Origin: JAYUDN01 sp043739785
GTDB taxonomy: Bacteria; Patescibacteriota; Gracilibacteria; BD1-5; UBA2023
NCBI GenBank assembly: GCA_043739785.1
Contig: JAYUDN010000032.1
Span: 1 to 62,528, forward strand
Length of the DNA stretch: 62,528 nucleotides
Reading direction: 5' to 3'
Made by a program: the position numbers and the translations under genes. Below the pieces are notes generated by a model, which ran no database searches, was not told where the DNA came from, and saw only the letters and a program-made list of their open reading frames with translations. Shown here piece after piece: positions 50,984-60,487 of the stretch (positions are counted from its first letter, which is position 1; each line of letters starts with the position of its first letter).

Positions 50984-51604
50984 ATGAATAAAGCTCGCCT
51001 CGAAAACCTCACAGATGCAGTCTTCTCGATCATCTTGACCCTCCTCGTCATCGATCTGAAGATTCCTGAAAGTGGAACCCATGCTTCACTCGTCGAAAGC
51101 CTCCACGAGAGCATGCCGACATTTTTTGCCTACCTCCTCGTCTGCTCTACACTCACGACCTACTGGTTTTCGCATCACTACCTCATCACGATCTTTGCGA
51201 AGCATATTAGCCGACAGCTCGTGATCGTCAATATCATTTTTCTCGTATTTCTCTCGCTTCTCCCATTCTCTGCCAATCTCCTCGGGCGCTATCTCGTAGA
51301 TCCCCTTGCTATCTGTATCTATGGAATCAATATCCTCTGTATCATCCTATCAATCTTCTGGATGCGGACCATTATCTACGCTCATCCGGAGACGGATCTC
51401 TCTATCGTAAGTCATGAAGACGCACGATACGGGAGGATTCGCGTGTACTTCCCTCTTTTTTGTACACTCTTCGCGATGCTCCTCGCCTTTATCCATCCGG
51501 CTTCTGCATTTATTTTCTTTCTGATTCCAGTATTTTTTGGTCTCATTCCTTGAGCCATTGCCTGGCTCGATCGACATCTGATCCAGTATCTCTGGAAAAA
51601 ATAA
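50984..51604 (+). CDS. TMEM175-like (DUF1211) potassium channel family protein
   Basis: A 206-residue membrane protein with six hydrophobic segments. The N-terminal ARLENLTDAVFSIILTLLVI is the TMEM175/DUF1211 signature helix (usually FSDAVFAIA-T). YWFSHHYLITIFAKHISRQL is also family-like. TGA at 51551 encodes the Gly before AIAWLDRHLIQYL. Bacterial members form tetrameric K+ channels. No oddities. Confidence 0.88.
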
Positions 51605-51624
51605 TATTTTCCTCCTTCACTCCT

Positions 51625-52176
51625 ATGAAAAAACTCATTATCGTCGCCCATCCGAACCCGAAAAGTTTTACTTTTGCTCTCGTCACAAAATACACTGAAC
51701 TCGCGACCGCAGGGTGAGATAGCGTCGAAATACTGGATCTCTACACGACCGATTTGAAACAGGACTTTCTCCGCTTCGAAAATATGAAAGAAATGGGCAA
51801 GGATGAAACTACTCGTAAACTACAGGAGAAAATCACCTGGGCGAATGAGCTCGATTTCTTCTTCCCGATCTGGTGGGGAGATGCTCCTGCAATACTGAAA
51901 AATTTTATCGATTCCAATTTCTGATCTGGATTTGCCTTCCAGTATGTGAATGGGAAGCCCGTCGGTCTCCTCAAAGGAAAGACGGCGCGTATCATCTCGA
52001 CTTCTGGAGGACCCAGCTTCTTCTACACGATAATACTGCATATCCAGTTCCTCTGGAATTTCAATCGCATCGGATTCTGTGGGATCAGACAAAAATCATT
52101 TACCGTTTTTGGTGATATCAATAATCCAAAGAAAGACAAAATGAAGTATCTCGAGAAACTCGGAAGTCTTCTCTAG
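51625..52176 (+). CDS. NAD(P)H:quinone oxidoreductase, flavodoxin-like
   Basis: A 183-residue protein with the flavodoxin_2 fold: KKLIIVAHPNPKSFTFALVT, DSVEILDLYTTDLKQDF, WANELDFFFPIWWGDAPAIL (typical WWG motif), LLKGKTARIISTSGGPSFFY and the last GFCGIRQKSFTVFGDI. These enzymes reduce quinones or act in antioxidant defence with FMN/FAD. TGA codons encode Gly before DSVEI and SGFAFQ. Precedes the HAD gene by 3 bases. Confidence 0.92.
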
Positions 52177-52179
52177 TTC

Positions 52180-52785
52180 ATGAGAAATCAATCTATGCAA
52201 CATATCCTCTTCGACACCGATGGAGTCATCGTCCATTCGAAAATGTGGAGCCTAGAGTTCGCTCAACGCTCTGGGATTTCGAGCGATGAGATGCTGCCAT
52301 TTTTTCGTGGTCTATTCCAAGACTGCATCGTGGGAAAGGCAGATATTCGTACGGTTATCGAACCATTTCTGAAAATATGGAACTATTCTGGAACTCCAGA
52401 TGAATTCCTACACGAATGGTTCCACTATGAAAACCATATCGATAAAGAGCTAATCGAACGCATACAAAAACTCAGAAAATCCTGAATATACTGTCATGTC
52501 GCAACCAATCAGGAAGCCTACCGACTCTCTTTTTTAAAGAATGAAATGCGGTTTTCGGAATATTTCGACTCAGTTTTTTGCTCGTGTGAAATCGGATACA
52601 AGAAACCTCAGGAAGAGTTCTACGAATATATACTTTCTTCGCTCAATGTATCTGATCCAAATAAAGTACTCTACTTCGATGATGCACCTGAAAGTATCGA
52701 ATCTGCAGCATCTCTTGGCATCAGAGCCTACCTCTACCATAGTATTGAGGATTTTGAAAGAAACAATCGATACTCTTCTAAATAG
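52180..52785 (+). CDS. HAD-superfamily hydrolase (subfamily IA-like)
   Basis: A 201-residue phosphatase-like protein. Motif I HILFDTDGVIVHSKMW (DxDGV), motif II CHVATNQEAYR, motif III region EIGYKKPQEEFYEYIL (Lys) and motif IV VLYFDDAPESIESAASLG (DD). Cap domain between residues 20 and 90. TGA at 52483 is Gly. ATG 52195 is an alternative start. Its 3' end overlaps the stop of the convergent propeller gene by 8 bases. Confidence 0.9.
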
Positions 52786-54178
52786 GACAGCTTATTATAG
52801 CCCACGAATCATTTTTTTTGCCTATAAAGTAGGGGAAATTTCCATTTTTCACATAGCGAAAAAATATTGGAAATCAATTGGTATCACCTCCTAAATATCC
52901 TAGAGTGTTAAGTTGGATACTTTCTATTTTTCCCTTGGTTAAGTTATATTTTATAAAGCTATACTTTCCTGCTTTCTTTGCCACATAGGCGAAACTTTTC
53001 CCATCCGGTGAATACATAGGATTCCAAACTTGATCATATTCTTCTCATTCTTTACCATTAATTACTACCATTTGCACTATTGGATAGTTTTTTCCTACGC
53101 TGTAGCTTACGTTTTTGCCATCAGGAGAGTAGCTCAAGTCTTTTACTATCGAATATTTTTTACCTTGGACCCCGTCTTTTATAATCATGGATTTCCCATC
53201 CTTTCATACTATATAGGCTGAACTCTTGCCATCTGCTGAGTAGACCAATCATTCAGCATAGTCATAATTACTCACTTCGATTCCATTTATTACAAGTATT
53301 TCTTTCTTATTTTTCTCAGCACTGAAGCTCAGTATTTTGCCATCCGGTGAATATTGTAAATCTGATACTGATGCATAAGATGCACTCGTTTTTCTATCTT
53401 TAATGACTCTAAAATCTCCTTGTTTTCATCCTATGTAAGCAAAACTGTTATTTCTTGGCGAGTAGGTCGGAGAGTATTGGTTTTCGTATATATTATATTC
53501 GACTCCATCTTTTACGACTATTTGTTTTCCATTTTTTAATGCGACGTAGGCAAGGCTTTTCCCATCGGGAGAAAAAATAGGAATGAAACTATTCGCAGAA
53601 TAGGAATTCACTTCCTTCTCATTCGTATAGGTAGCAATTTCTTTATCATTTCTCACAAGTATGGTTTTATTGCTAGCTATAGCAACGTACACGAATATTT
53701 TTCCATCGGGAGAGTATGTTGGGTTTTTTATACGATCGTAAGTCGTACCGAGCTCAACTCCATCCTTCACTATAAAAGTTTTTCAGTTCTTTTGTGCAAT
53801 AAAGGCGTAGCTTTCCCCATCGGGAGAAAAAATAACAGAGTATATAAAGTCATATTCCGGACTTTCCACACTATTTTTTAGCAAAGTATACTTTCCATTT
53901 TTCACGACCAAGAGTAATACGGTCTTTCCATCAGATGAGTACACTGCATATTCTATCCTACTGTAGGGTCATATCTCAACCCCATCCTTTACTAAAAAGG
54001 AATTTCCATTTTTTTGAGCCACAAAAGAAAGGCTAGAACCATCAGGGGAGTAAAAAATATTAGAAATATTCTCATACTGGTTCCCAGTTTCTTTACACAG
54101 TAACTCTGATCAATTTACAGAAGTATATGTGGAAAATACTATAATGGAAAGGAGTAGTCTAAAAATATAAGAAACCAT
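52778..54178 (-). CDS. Secreted beta-propeller protein (TolB/WD40-like), 466 aa
   Basis: Signal peptide (VSYIFRLLLSIIVFSTYTSVN). About ten repeats of the form F-S-P-D-G-K-S-x-A-Y-V-A-x-K-N-G-K followed by a short strand (VKDGVE or similar), as in TolB-type propellers and prokaryotic WD40-like repeats. Examples: IFSPDGESYAFIAQKNGKTF, PTYSPDGKIFVYVAIASNK and IFSPDGKSLAYVALKNGKQI. I scanned 52741-53460 for stops and found none until TAG. A non-repeat C-terminus of about 50 residues (FPIFFRYVKNGNF, SWAIISCPI) ends inside the HAD gene. Possibly a periplasmic or surface binding protein. Confidence 0.85.
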
Positions 54179-54261
54179 AGGGATTTTGTAATGTATTGAC
54201 CGATTATTCATTCTTATTCGTCTCTATTAATTATTCATTATTGATACTTCATTCTCATTAT

Positions 54262-55035
54262 CTACGTCCTCACTCCCTGCCCCTTCGAGAACATTCCCCA
54301 GATAATACCGAAAAATACGATACAGAAACCTACAAGTACGAGAAGAGAAGTGGTCGGAGCAATATCGGAAACTCCATGGACCGCGTATCGAAATCCATCG
54401 ACCATATAGAGGATCGGATTCGCGTGAGAGATCATCTGCCATACAGGAGGGAGCATCTGAATGGAGTAGAATACCCCTCCGAGATAGGTAAGTGGCGTGA
54501 GGAGAAAATTCGGAACGATAGACGTCGAGTCGAAGCTATCCGCAAGGAGGCCGTTGAGGAGGCCGATGAGAGCAAAGAGGAGCGATGTCAGGAAGGCGAA
54601 GAGGATCGTGAGTCCGATATGAGCGAAAGTAATATGAGTAAAGAAAAAAGCTACGCCGAGGACAATAGCCCCGGTTACCATACCTCGAATCACTCCTCCT
54701 GTGATAAACCCGAGAATCACTACCCAGTACGGCGTCGGAGACACCAAGATTTCCTCGATGGTTTTCTGGAATTTCGCCATATAGAACGAGGAAACCACAT
54801 GAGAAAACGAGTTCATGATGATCGACATCATCACAAGACCCGGTACGATGAACTGCATATAGTCCATCCCGCCGACGACTCCGACACGAGAACCGATAAA
54901 CTGACCAAATATCACATAGTAGAGCGTGGTGGTAATCACAGGAGGAACAATCGTCTGTCGCCATACGCGAAGAAATCGAGTGACTTCCTTGCGGACAATG
55001 GTAGAGTAGGATACAAAGAGCTGGTGTGGGTTCAT
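54262..55035 (-). CDS. ABC-2 type transporter permease (YadH-like)
   Basis: A 257-residue ABC-2 permease with six spans: RVWRQTIVPPVITTTLYYVI, DYMQFIVPGLVMMSIIMNSF, SSFYMAKFQKTIEEILVSPT, LTILFAFLTSLLFALIGLLN and the C-terminal NPILYMVDGFRYAVHG. These are the ABC-2/NodJ family hallmarks. No TGA codons. The probable ATPase (58897-59805) is about 4 kb away on the same strand rather than adjacent, with the helicase and two hypotheticals between. Exported substrate unknown. Confidence 0.9.
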   Translation of the reverse strand: MNPHQLFVSYSTIVRKEVTRFLRVWRQTIVPPVITTTLYYVIFGQFIGSRVGVVGGMDYMQFIVPGLVMMSIIMNSFSHVVSSFYMAKFQKTIEEILVSPTPYWVVILGFITGGVIRGMVTGAIVLGVAFFFTHITFAHIGLTILFAFLTSLLFALIGLLNGLLADSFDSTSIVPNFLLTPLTYLGGVFYSIQMLPPVWQMISHANPILYMVDGFRYAVHGVSDIAPTTSLLVLVGFCIVFFGIIWGMFSKGQGVRT

Positions 55036-55578
55036 GGGGAATGAATAATGAAAAATTAATAATGAAGAAGATATAGGAAGTTCTCTTTATTCAGACGACT
55101 TCTTGTTTCCGTCATCCTGACGAAGGAAGGATCCAGAGTTACGGAAAACTGGATTCTTCGTGCCTCAGAATGACGAAGTATTCAACTTATTTTAGTAAAA
55201 ATACCATAAATATGAGCGATTCTCATTTTACTAGGATCTGCCAATATAAAAGAGTATAGAAAATAAAGTGAAATTTGCAAAAAAGAGAGTTCTAGAAGTT
55301 GAACGAAAATCTTGTAGTAAATCAAAAAGGAATGTGTTGCTATTTTTTGCTTCTTTCCTTTGTTGCACTTTCTCAGTTGATGCTCCGTGACTGTTCTGGG
55401 GTTCGGGGGAAGAAACTGTCCGAGTCAGAAGAGATCAATACACTGCTGAGCAAAGCGAACGAGTTTTTCTTCCCCCGAGACTTTTGCATACTTTTGGTCA
55501 CAAAAGTACTGAAATATTCATAGGATTTGACTAAAAATAAAGAAAACTTAATATAGATTTATTATTAATAAACCTAAT
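55036..55578. other. Intergenic region with repeats, no convincing gene
   Basis: A stretch with an inverted repeat (55110-55175), an open frame from ATG 55332 to TAG 55523 (63 residues, no family, low confidence) and a long inverted repeat GGGGAAGAAACTG / CGAGTTTTTCTTCCCC at about 55408-55474. The palindrome ACTTTTGGTCACAAAAGT occurs near 55493. TTGACT (55527-55532) and TAATAT (55549-55554), 16 bases apart, form a promoter for 55579. Confidence 0.5.
55110..55175. repeat. Imperfect inverted repeat, REP/MITE-like
   Basis: Arms CGTCATCCTGACGAAGGAAG GATCCAG and its imperfect complement ending in CTCAGAATGACG. This 'CGTCATTCTGA...GAAGAATCC' theme is seen as dispersed palindromic repeats in many bacterial genomes. 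It lies upstream of the ABC permease. Confidence 0.5.
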
Positions 55579-55893
55579 ATGGAAATAATCGCTCACTATA
55601 CCAACGAATCGGGATCTAGACTTACCGTCGCAGATACTACTGATAATTCTACCGATCGGCTAGTATTAGGTACACTAGTGCATGTACTTTTCCTATTTCC
55701 AAAACCTAGACTAACATGGACTATTACCACAACTTTAGAACATGGATGAAAAGTAATAGAAAAGAAAGAAATTCCTTCTACCTCTCGTAGCGATTTTGCA
55801 ATAGCAAAAGTGCAACAGTTAGCCTGGGCAGCTCAATTTGCAAAAGAAAATAATTATAGATCAGTTGCTGGATTGCACACCACTTCAAAATAA
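55579..55893 (+). CDS. Hypothetical protein, 104 aa
   Basis: A short frame with one TGA (Gly). MEIIAHYTNESGSRLTVADT, TLVHVLFLFPKPRLTWTITT, and a helical C-terminus IAKVQQLAWAAQFAKENNYR. No signal peptide. Belongs to the group of orphan genes with a TTGACA/T-16-TAxxAT promoter. Family not recognised. Confidence 0.55.
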
Positions 55894-55986
55894 AAGCATT
55901 ATATTGATAAAGGTATACTTCTGATTTTCTAGATAGAATTCGCTATTTCTTTCTTTCTGAGTACTATACGCGAAATTGAGTTTTCT

Positions 55987-56002
55987 GAGGGCTTTGGCCC
56001 TC
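55987..56002. promoter_or_regulatory. Stem-loop in helicase leader
   Basis: GAGGGC-TTT-GGCCCTC hairpin about 29 bases upstream of the helicase ATG. It might be a terminator of upstream transcription or a leader element; no clear T-run follows. Confidence 0.4.
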
Positions 56003-56030
56003 ATTTTCATCTTTTCTTCACCCTTTTTCT

Positions 56031-57866
56031 ATGTTATTCTCAGAATTGAAACTTATCGAACCCCTCCTCCGAGCCCTCGAAGAAGAGAAATATACGACTC
56101 CAACCCCGATCCAAGCTCAGGCTATTCCTATCGTTCTTCAGGGGACGGATCTCCTCGGTTGTGCACAGACCGGAACTGGGAAAACGGCGGCTTTTGCCCT
56201 TCCGATCCTTCAGCTTCTCTCGGCAACTTCTGGGGTCGATACTCCGAGTAATACTGGGAAGAAAGAATTCCTCAAAGGCCAACGCCATATACGATCCCTC
56301 ATCGTGACCCCAACTCGTGAACTCGCGATCCAGATCGACGAGAGTTTCAAGGCATATGGACGGTACACCGGACTTCGTTCGGCAGTGATTTTTGGTGGAG
56401 TGGGACAGCATGCTCAGGTTTCATCACTCCGAAGTGGTGTGGATATCCTTATCGCGACACCGGGTCGACTCCTGGACCTCATGAATCAGCGACATATTTC
56501 CCTCGCCGATGTCGAGATTTTCGTCCTCGATGAAGCGGATCGGATGCTCGATATGGGATTTATCCACGACGTGAAGAAGCTCCTCGCGGTCCTTCCGAAA
56601 AAGCGCCAATCCCTCTTTTTCTCAGCGACCATGCCTCCTGAGATTATGAAGCTCGCGCATACGATCCTCCATGAGCCCGCGAAAGTGACCGTCACTCCTG
56701 TTTCTTCTACGGTCGATATCATCAAGCAATGAGTCTACTTCGTGGATCGTGGGAATAAGAATAACCTCCTCCTCGAGATACTCAAGGATGAGGCTATCAA
56801 AACCGCACTCGTCTTTACTCGGACGAAGCATGGAGCCAATAAAGTCGTCAAAGTCCTCCTCGAAAATGGCATTACCGCGGATGCTATCCACGGGAATAAA
56901 GCTCAGAATGCTCGTCAGCGAGCCCTTCAAAGCTTCAAGGATCAGACCACTCGAGTCCTCGTCGCCACCGATATCGCCGCTCGTGGGATCGATGTGGACT
57001 CCCTCGAGTTCGTCATCAACTATGAAATCCCGAATATTGCAGAAACCTACGTGCACCGTATCGGACGAACCGGTCGAGCGGGAGCAAAGGGAACGGCTCT
57101 TTCTTTCTCTGACGCGGAAGAAAAAGAATACCTTCGAGATATCGAGAAGCTCATCGGGAAACGAGTTCCAGTGATCGAAGGGCATCCCTTCCCTCTCATG
57201 GATCATAATCCTATCAAGATGCCGAAGATGCAGGGGCGTGGAAATATGAGCAGTCCAAAACCAAGAACTGATTCGAAACCTGCCTATCCGAAAGCAGGTG
57301 GAGAGCGATCTCGTAATTCGGTCTATCCGAAGGTACGCACTTCAGAAACTCGAGAACCAACTCCTTCAAGGGGAATGGAAACCGAGCGAAGAGGAGGACC
57401 ATATCCTTCGAAAGGAACTCCAGAATCCCTTTTTCCAAAACGAAAAACCTTTAGTACGGAAAGAACTGCCTGATATACGTCTCGTCCACTTGGATGAGAG
57501 GCACGTTCCACAGAATGAGGAGGACGTTACAAGCCTGGATACTTGAAGCCCGCTCGTGATACCCGTACCGAGAAGCCTCGCATTGCCTATCAGGGAAATA
57601 GTAAGCCCACCCCACCGAAGTATCGAACCGCTCGTGACGATGCGGGTGAGAAACCTCGTGGAAACTTGGAGAAACCAGGAAGACCGAGCTTTGGGAAGCC
57701 AGAGCGAGAAGCTTTTCCGAAAAAATCATGGAAAGAAGACGGAGAGTCATCAAAAAAATCATGGAACCCTGAGGGATCTGCATCAAAATCCCCTTATCCA
57801 CGTCCAAAACCTTCGGAAACAGGAAAACCGAAGAAGTATTACGGAAAATCCAATGCGGACCGCTAG
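56031..57866 (+). CDS. DEAD-box RNA helicase (RhlE-like) with long basic tail
   Basis: A 611-residue helicase. N-terminal core: Q motif PTPIQAQAIPIVLQG, AQTGTGKTAAF, PTRELAIQ, TPGRLLDLM, DEADRML, FFSATMP. C-terminal core: ALVFTRTKHGANKVVKVLLE, VLVATDIAARGIDVDSLE, YVHRIGRTGRAGAKGTALSF. TGA at 56730 (Gly of the linker GVYFVDRGN) and at 57471 onward are read through. The last about 210 residues are Lys/Arg/Pro/Gly/Ser-rich with K-P-x-x motifs (SKPAYPKAGG, PYPRPKPSET), a likely RNA-binding tail as in RhlE/DeaD. Role in cold or ribosome assembly is expected. Confidence 0.95.
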
Positions 57867-57938
57867 AGAGGATTTACGATTAAGTACCGCCCCCATTCAA
57901 ATACTATATTTTTTTGATATATAAAAGTACAATTTTTA

Positions 57939-57966
57939 TTGACATATTATTTTTAATAGTTATTTT
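57939..57966 (+). promoter_or_regulatory. Putative sigma70-type promoter
   Basis: TTGACA at 57939-57944, TATTTT at 57961-57966, 16-base spacer, 26 bases before ATG 57993. Confidence 0.5.
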
Positions 57967-57992
57967 AAAATAACTATTTTTTCTTTATAGAT

Positions 57993-58892
57993 ATGTCACC
58001 AAAATGAGGAGCGACTCAGAGTCTCGTTTTTTCCTTTACAAATGAGGAAGGTACAACTGATGGAAGAAGAATATCACTTGCTGTGAGTGAGGCCCTCAGG
58101 GAAAGCATTGCAAGTGAATTCATCAAAGAGTTTGGTGAGAATACGACTATTTCTGAGGCAATTTCACAGCAGGTATCCGTATTGCAAGATGAAATTATTA
58201 TAAGAGTAGCTCAACTACTTGAAGCGATCAAGGAAAATGCGACCCCAGAAAAAATAGCCCTTATCACTTTTCGACAAATGAAAAGTCGTATTCTACAACA
58301 ACTCAACCCAACGATTACCGCTCTTAGGCAAGAAATGCAAACAAAAAGGAGGTTGGAAGCAGAAGCAAGAAAGGCTGAGGAAATAAGACAAGAATGAGAA
58401 AGAATGGAATCTCGAGCAATAGAAAAAAGAAAGAAAAATACCGATAATAGTTGAAAAATTAAAAATGAGTTGTGATGACTAGCAACCCTTGTGAGGGAAG
58501 ATCAATCTTGATTTGAGTGATGAAGTTTTCGTTACTGATTAGAAAATCCGAATTCACTAGAAATTGGTGATTTCGGGAAAGTAATCCTTACTTTAGATAA
58601 AAATAATCTTGGCTTTAGGCTAAAATTTGGGGATAGAAAATCTGATCTCCCAGATACTTTAGAAAAAGTAAAACATATGGCAGTGTGATCGACGGGCTTC
58701 AATGAAATTGTCGGAAACCATAAGGATATAAAAATCCAACATGGTGAAGCTATAGTATGATGAGGTGTATACGTGTATTTTTGAGGAAAAGAACTCCTTG
58801 TTTTATGAACGAGTGGAGACTTCTGAAGTATACCGATAGATATTATGAAAAAATGTTGCGAAAGTGAATGATATACTTTAACTCGCATTTAA
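57993..58892 (+). CDS. Hypothetical protein with coiled coil, 299 aa
   Basis: One code-25 frame from ATG to TAA with more than 15 TGA codons. The N-terminal half is helical with a strong coiled coil (ITALRQEMQTKRRLEAEARK, followed by KAEEIRQEGERMESRAIEKR). The C-terminal half is Gly-rich and beta-like (FGKVILTLDKNNLGFRLKF, GGGVYVYFGGKELLVLGTSG). No signal peptide and no known family. Ends 4 bases from the convergent ABC ATPase gene. Its own promoter is visible. Confidence 0.6.
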
Positions 58893-58896
58893 GATT

Positions 58897-59805
58897 CTAC
58901 TTCTTCGTACTCTTAAGGAAAAACTCTTCGAGTCGTCCGCTTTTTGGCTTCATACTCTTCACTTTATATCCTTCTTTTTGAAGCACTTGGATCGCTTCAT
59001 CCAGAGGATGTTTTGATGAAACGGTCAGATCGAGTGTCGTCTCACTCGAGACTGGGATATACTCTTTGAGTGTTTCTCAGGTATAGTTCCTATCGAGTTC
59101 AATCGTGATGACTTCATCTTCCATCGAAGCGAGAAGCTCTCGAATCGGACCATATTTGACGATGATTCCCTTATCGATAATCGCCATATTTTTACAGAGA
59201 CTCTCCGCCTCTTCGAGGTAGTGGGTAGTGAGGATGATGGTAGTTCCGCTTTTGTTGAGTTCTCGGAGGAACTCATACATCCCATGTCGGAGTTCGAGAT
59301 CGACTCCCGCCGTTGGCTCATCGAGGATGAGAAGATGTGGATTATGGACGAGGGCTCGAGCGATCATGAGACGGCGTTTCATCCCTCCGGAAAGAGTACG
59401 TGCTTGGACGTCTCGTTTTTCCCAGAGTCCGAGCGCTCTGAGGTATTTCTCGACACTCGGAGCCGCAATATCACGAGCGATTCCATAGTACCCCGCTTGC
59501 GCGAGGATGATGTCATAGACCTTTTCGAATATACCGAAATTGAATTCCTGAGGGACGACTCCGACTCCCATACGAGCCTCAGCTCCAGCAAGATCAAGAT
59601 TGTGTCCACCGATAATCACTTCTCCACTTGATTTATTGACGAGTCCAGATATGACACCGATAGTCGTCGACTTCCCTGCCCCATTTGGTCCGAGGAGGGC
59701 AAAAAAATCTCCCTGTTTGATCTCAAAGGTGACTCACTTGAGGGCTTCAGTTCCATTGGGATAAGTTTTTACGAGGTTTTTGATTGCAAGAGCGAATTTT
59801 TGCAT
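58897..59805 (-). CDS. ABC transporter ATP-binding protein (YadG/CcmA-like)
   Basis: A 302-residue ATPase. Walker A FALLGPNGAGKSTTIGVISG, Q-loop VVPQEFNFG, signature TLSGGMKRRLMIARAL, Walker B LLILDEPTAGVDLELR and H-loop LTTHYLEEAESLC. The C-terminal domain (VSSETTLDLTVSSKHPLDEA, KSGRLEEFFLKST) matches the ABC-2 exporter ATPases paired with YadH-type permeases. TGA codons encode Gly before VTFEIKQ and ETLKEY. Likely partner: the permease at 54262-55035. Confidence 0.93.
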
Positions 59806-59864
59806 TATTAAAATATTAGAAGTGTATTCATTGTTAAATATTTCCTCCACGAAAATGAACGGGT

Positions 59865-60383
59865 CTAGTTTTTACTATCTGGAATAAGTGGGAGGGTTCC
59901 AAGGAAGTCAGCCTTTCCGATCGTAAATCCTTGATTTCGAAGGATAGAATACGCGACCGAAATATGGAACATGAAGTTCGGTATAGCGTACGACAGGAGG
60001 TATCCCCCACCCTTCATATGCATCCCTGGAAACCAAGGGAATCGTGCTTCCCGTGCTTCCGCACCGACGAAGTCTTCTTCTTTGAAGGATTCGAGGAAGG
60101 TAATCGTCTTATCGAGTCTCGCAGTGAGATCAGCAAGAGTTTTTTCTGTATCTGGATAGGAAGGCACTTCTTTCCCAGAGAGTCGACTCGCCATCCCCTT
60201 CGCATTATCGGTCGCTATCTGGACTTGCTTCATGAAGGGAAACATATCATCAGCAAGCTTCGTATCGAGCACAAATGTCTCGGAAAGTCCACGTTCTTTC
60301 ATCTCGAGTTCGATCTTTTTGAGGAGGTTCAGGAGTGCTTTGAGTCGGTCAACGGTAAAAACAACCGAAAGTGTATAGTACAT
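59865..60383 (-). CDS. DUF1993-family protein
   Basis: A 172-residue DinB-like four-helix protein of the DUF1993 group: YTLSVVFTVDRLKALLNLLK, LADDMFPFMKQVQIATDNAK, LADLTARLDKTITFLESF, and the C-terminal LLSYAIPNFMFHISVAYSIL. No TGA codons. Function unknown. Same strand as the ABC ATPase. Confidence 0.9.
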   Translation of the reverse strand: MYYTLSVVFTVDRLKALLNLLKKIELEMKERGLSETFVLDTKLADDMFPFMKQVQIATDNAKGMASRLSGKEVPSYPDTEKTLADLTARLDKTITFLESFKEEDFVGAEAREARFPWFPGMHMKGGGYLLSYAIPNFMFHISVAYSILRNQGFTIGKADFLGTLPLIPDSKN

Positions 60384-60487
60384 AAAAATTGGTTTAGAAG
60401 ATAAAGTATTCTGATTGTATGGAAAATCTCAAAAAATAGAAATATATTTCATTTTCTACGGTAATCAAGATCTATTTTTCTCTTGAT

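Noticed and set aside
54196..55044. Long plus-strand ORF opposite the ABC permease
   Set aside because: Antisense shadow, extremely charged low-quality composition.
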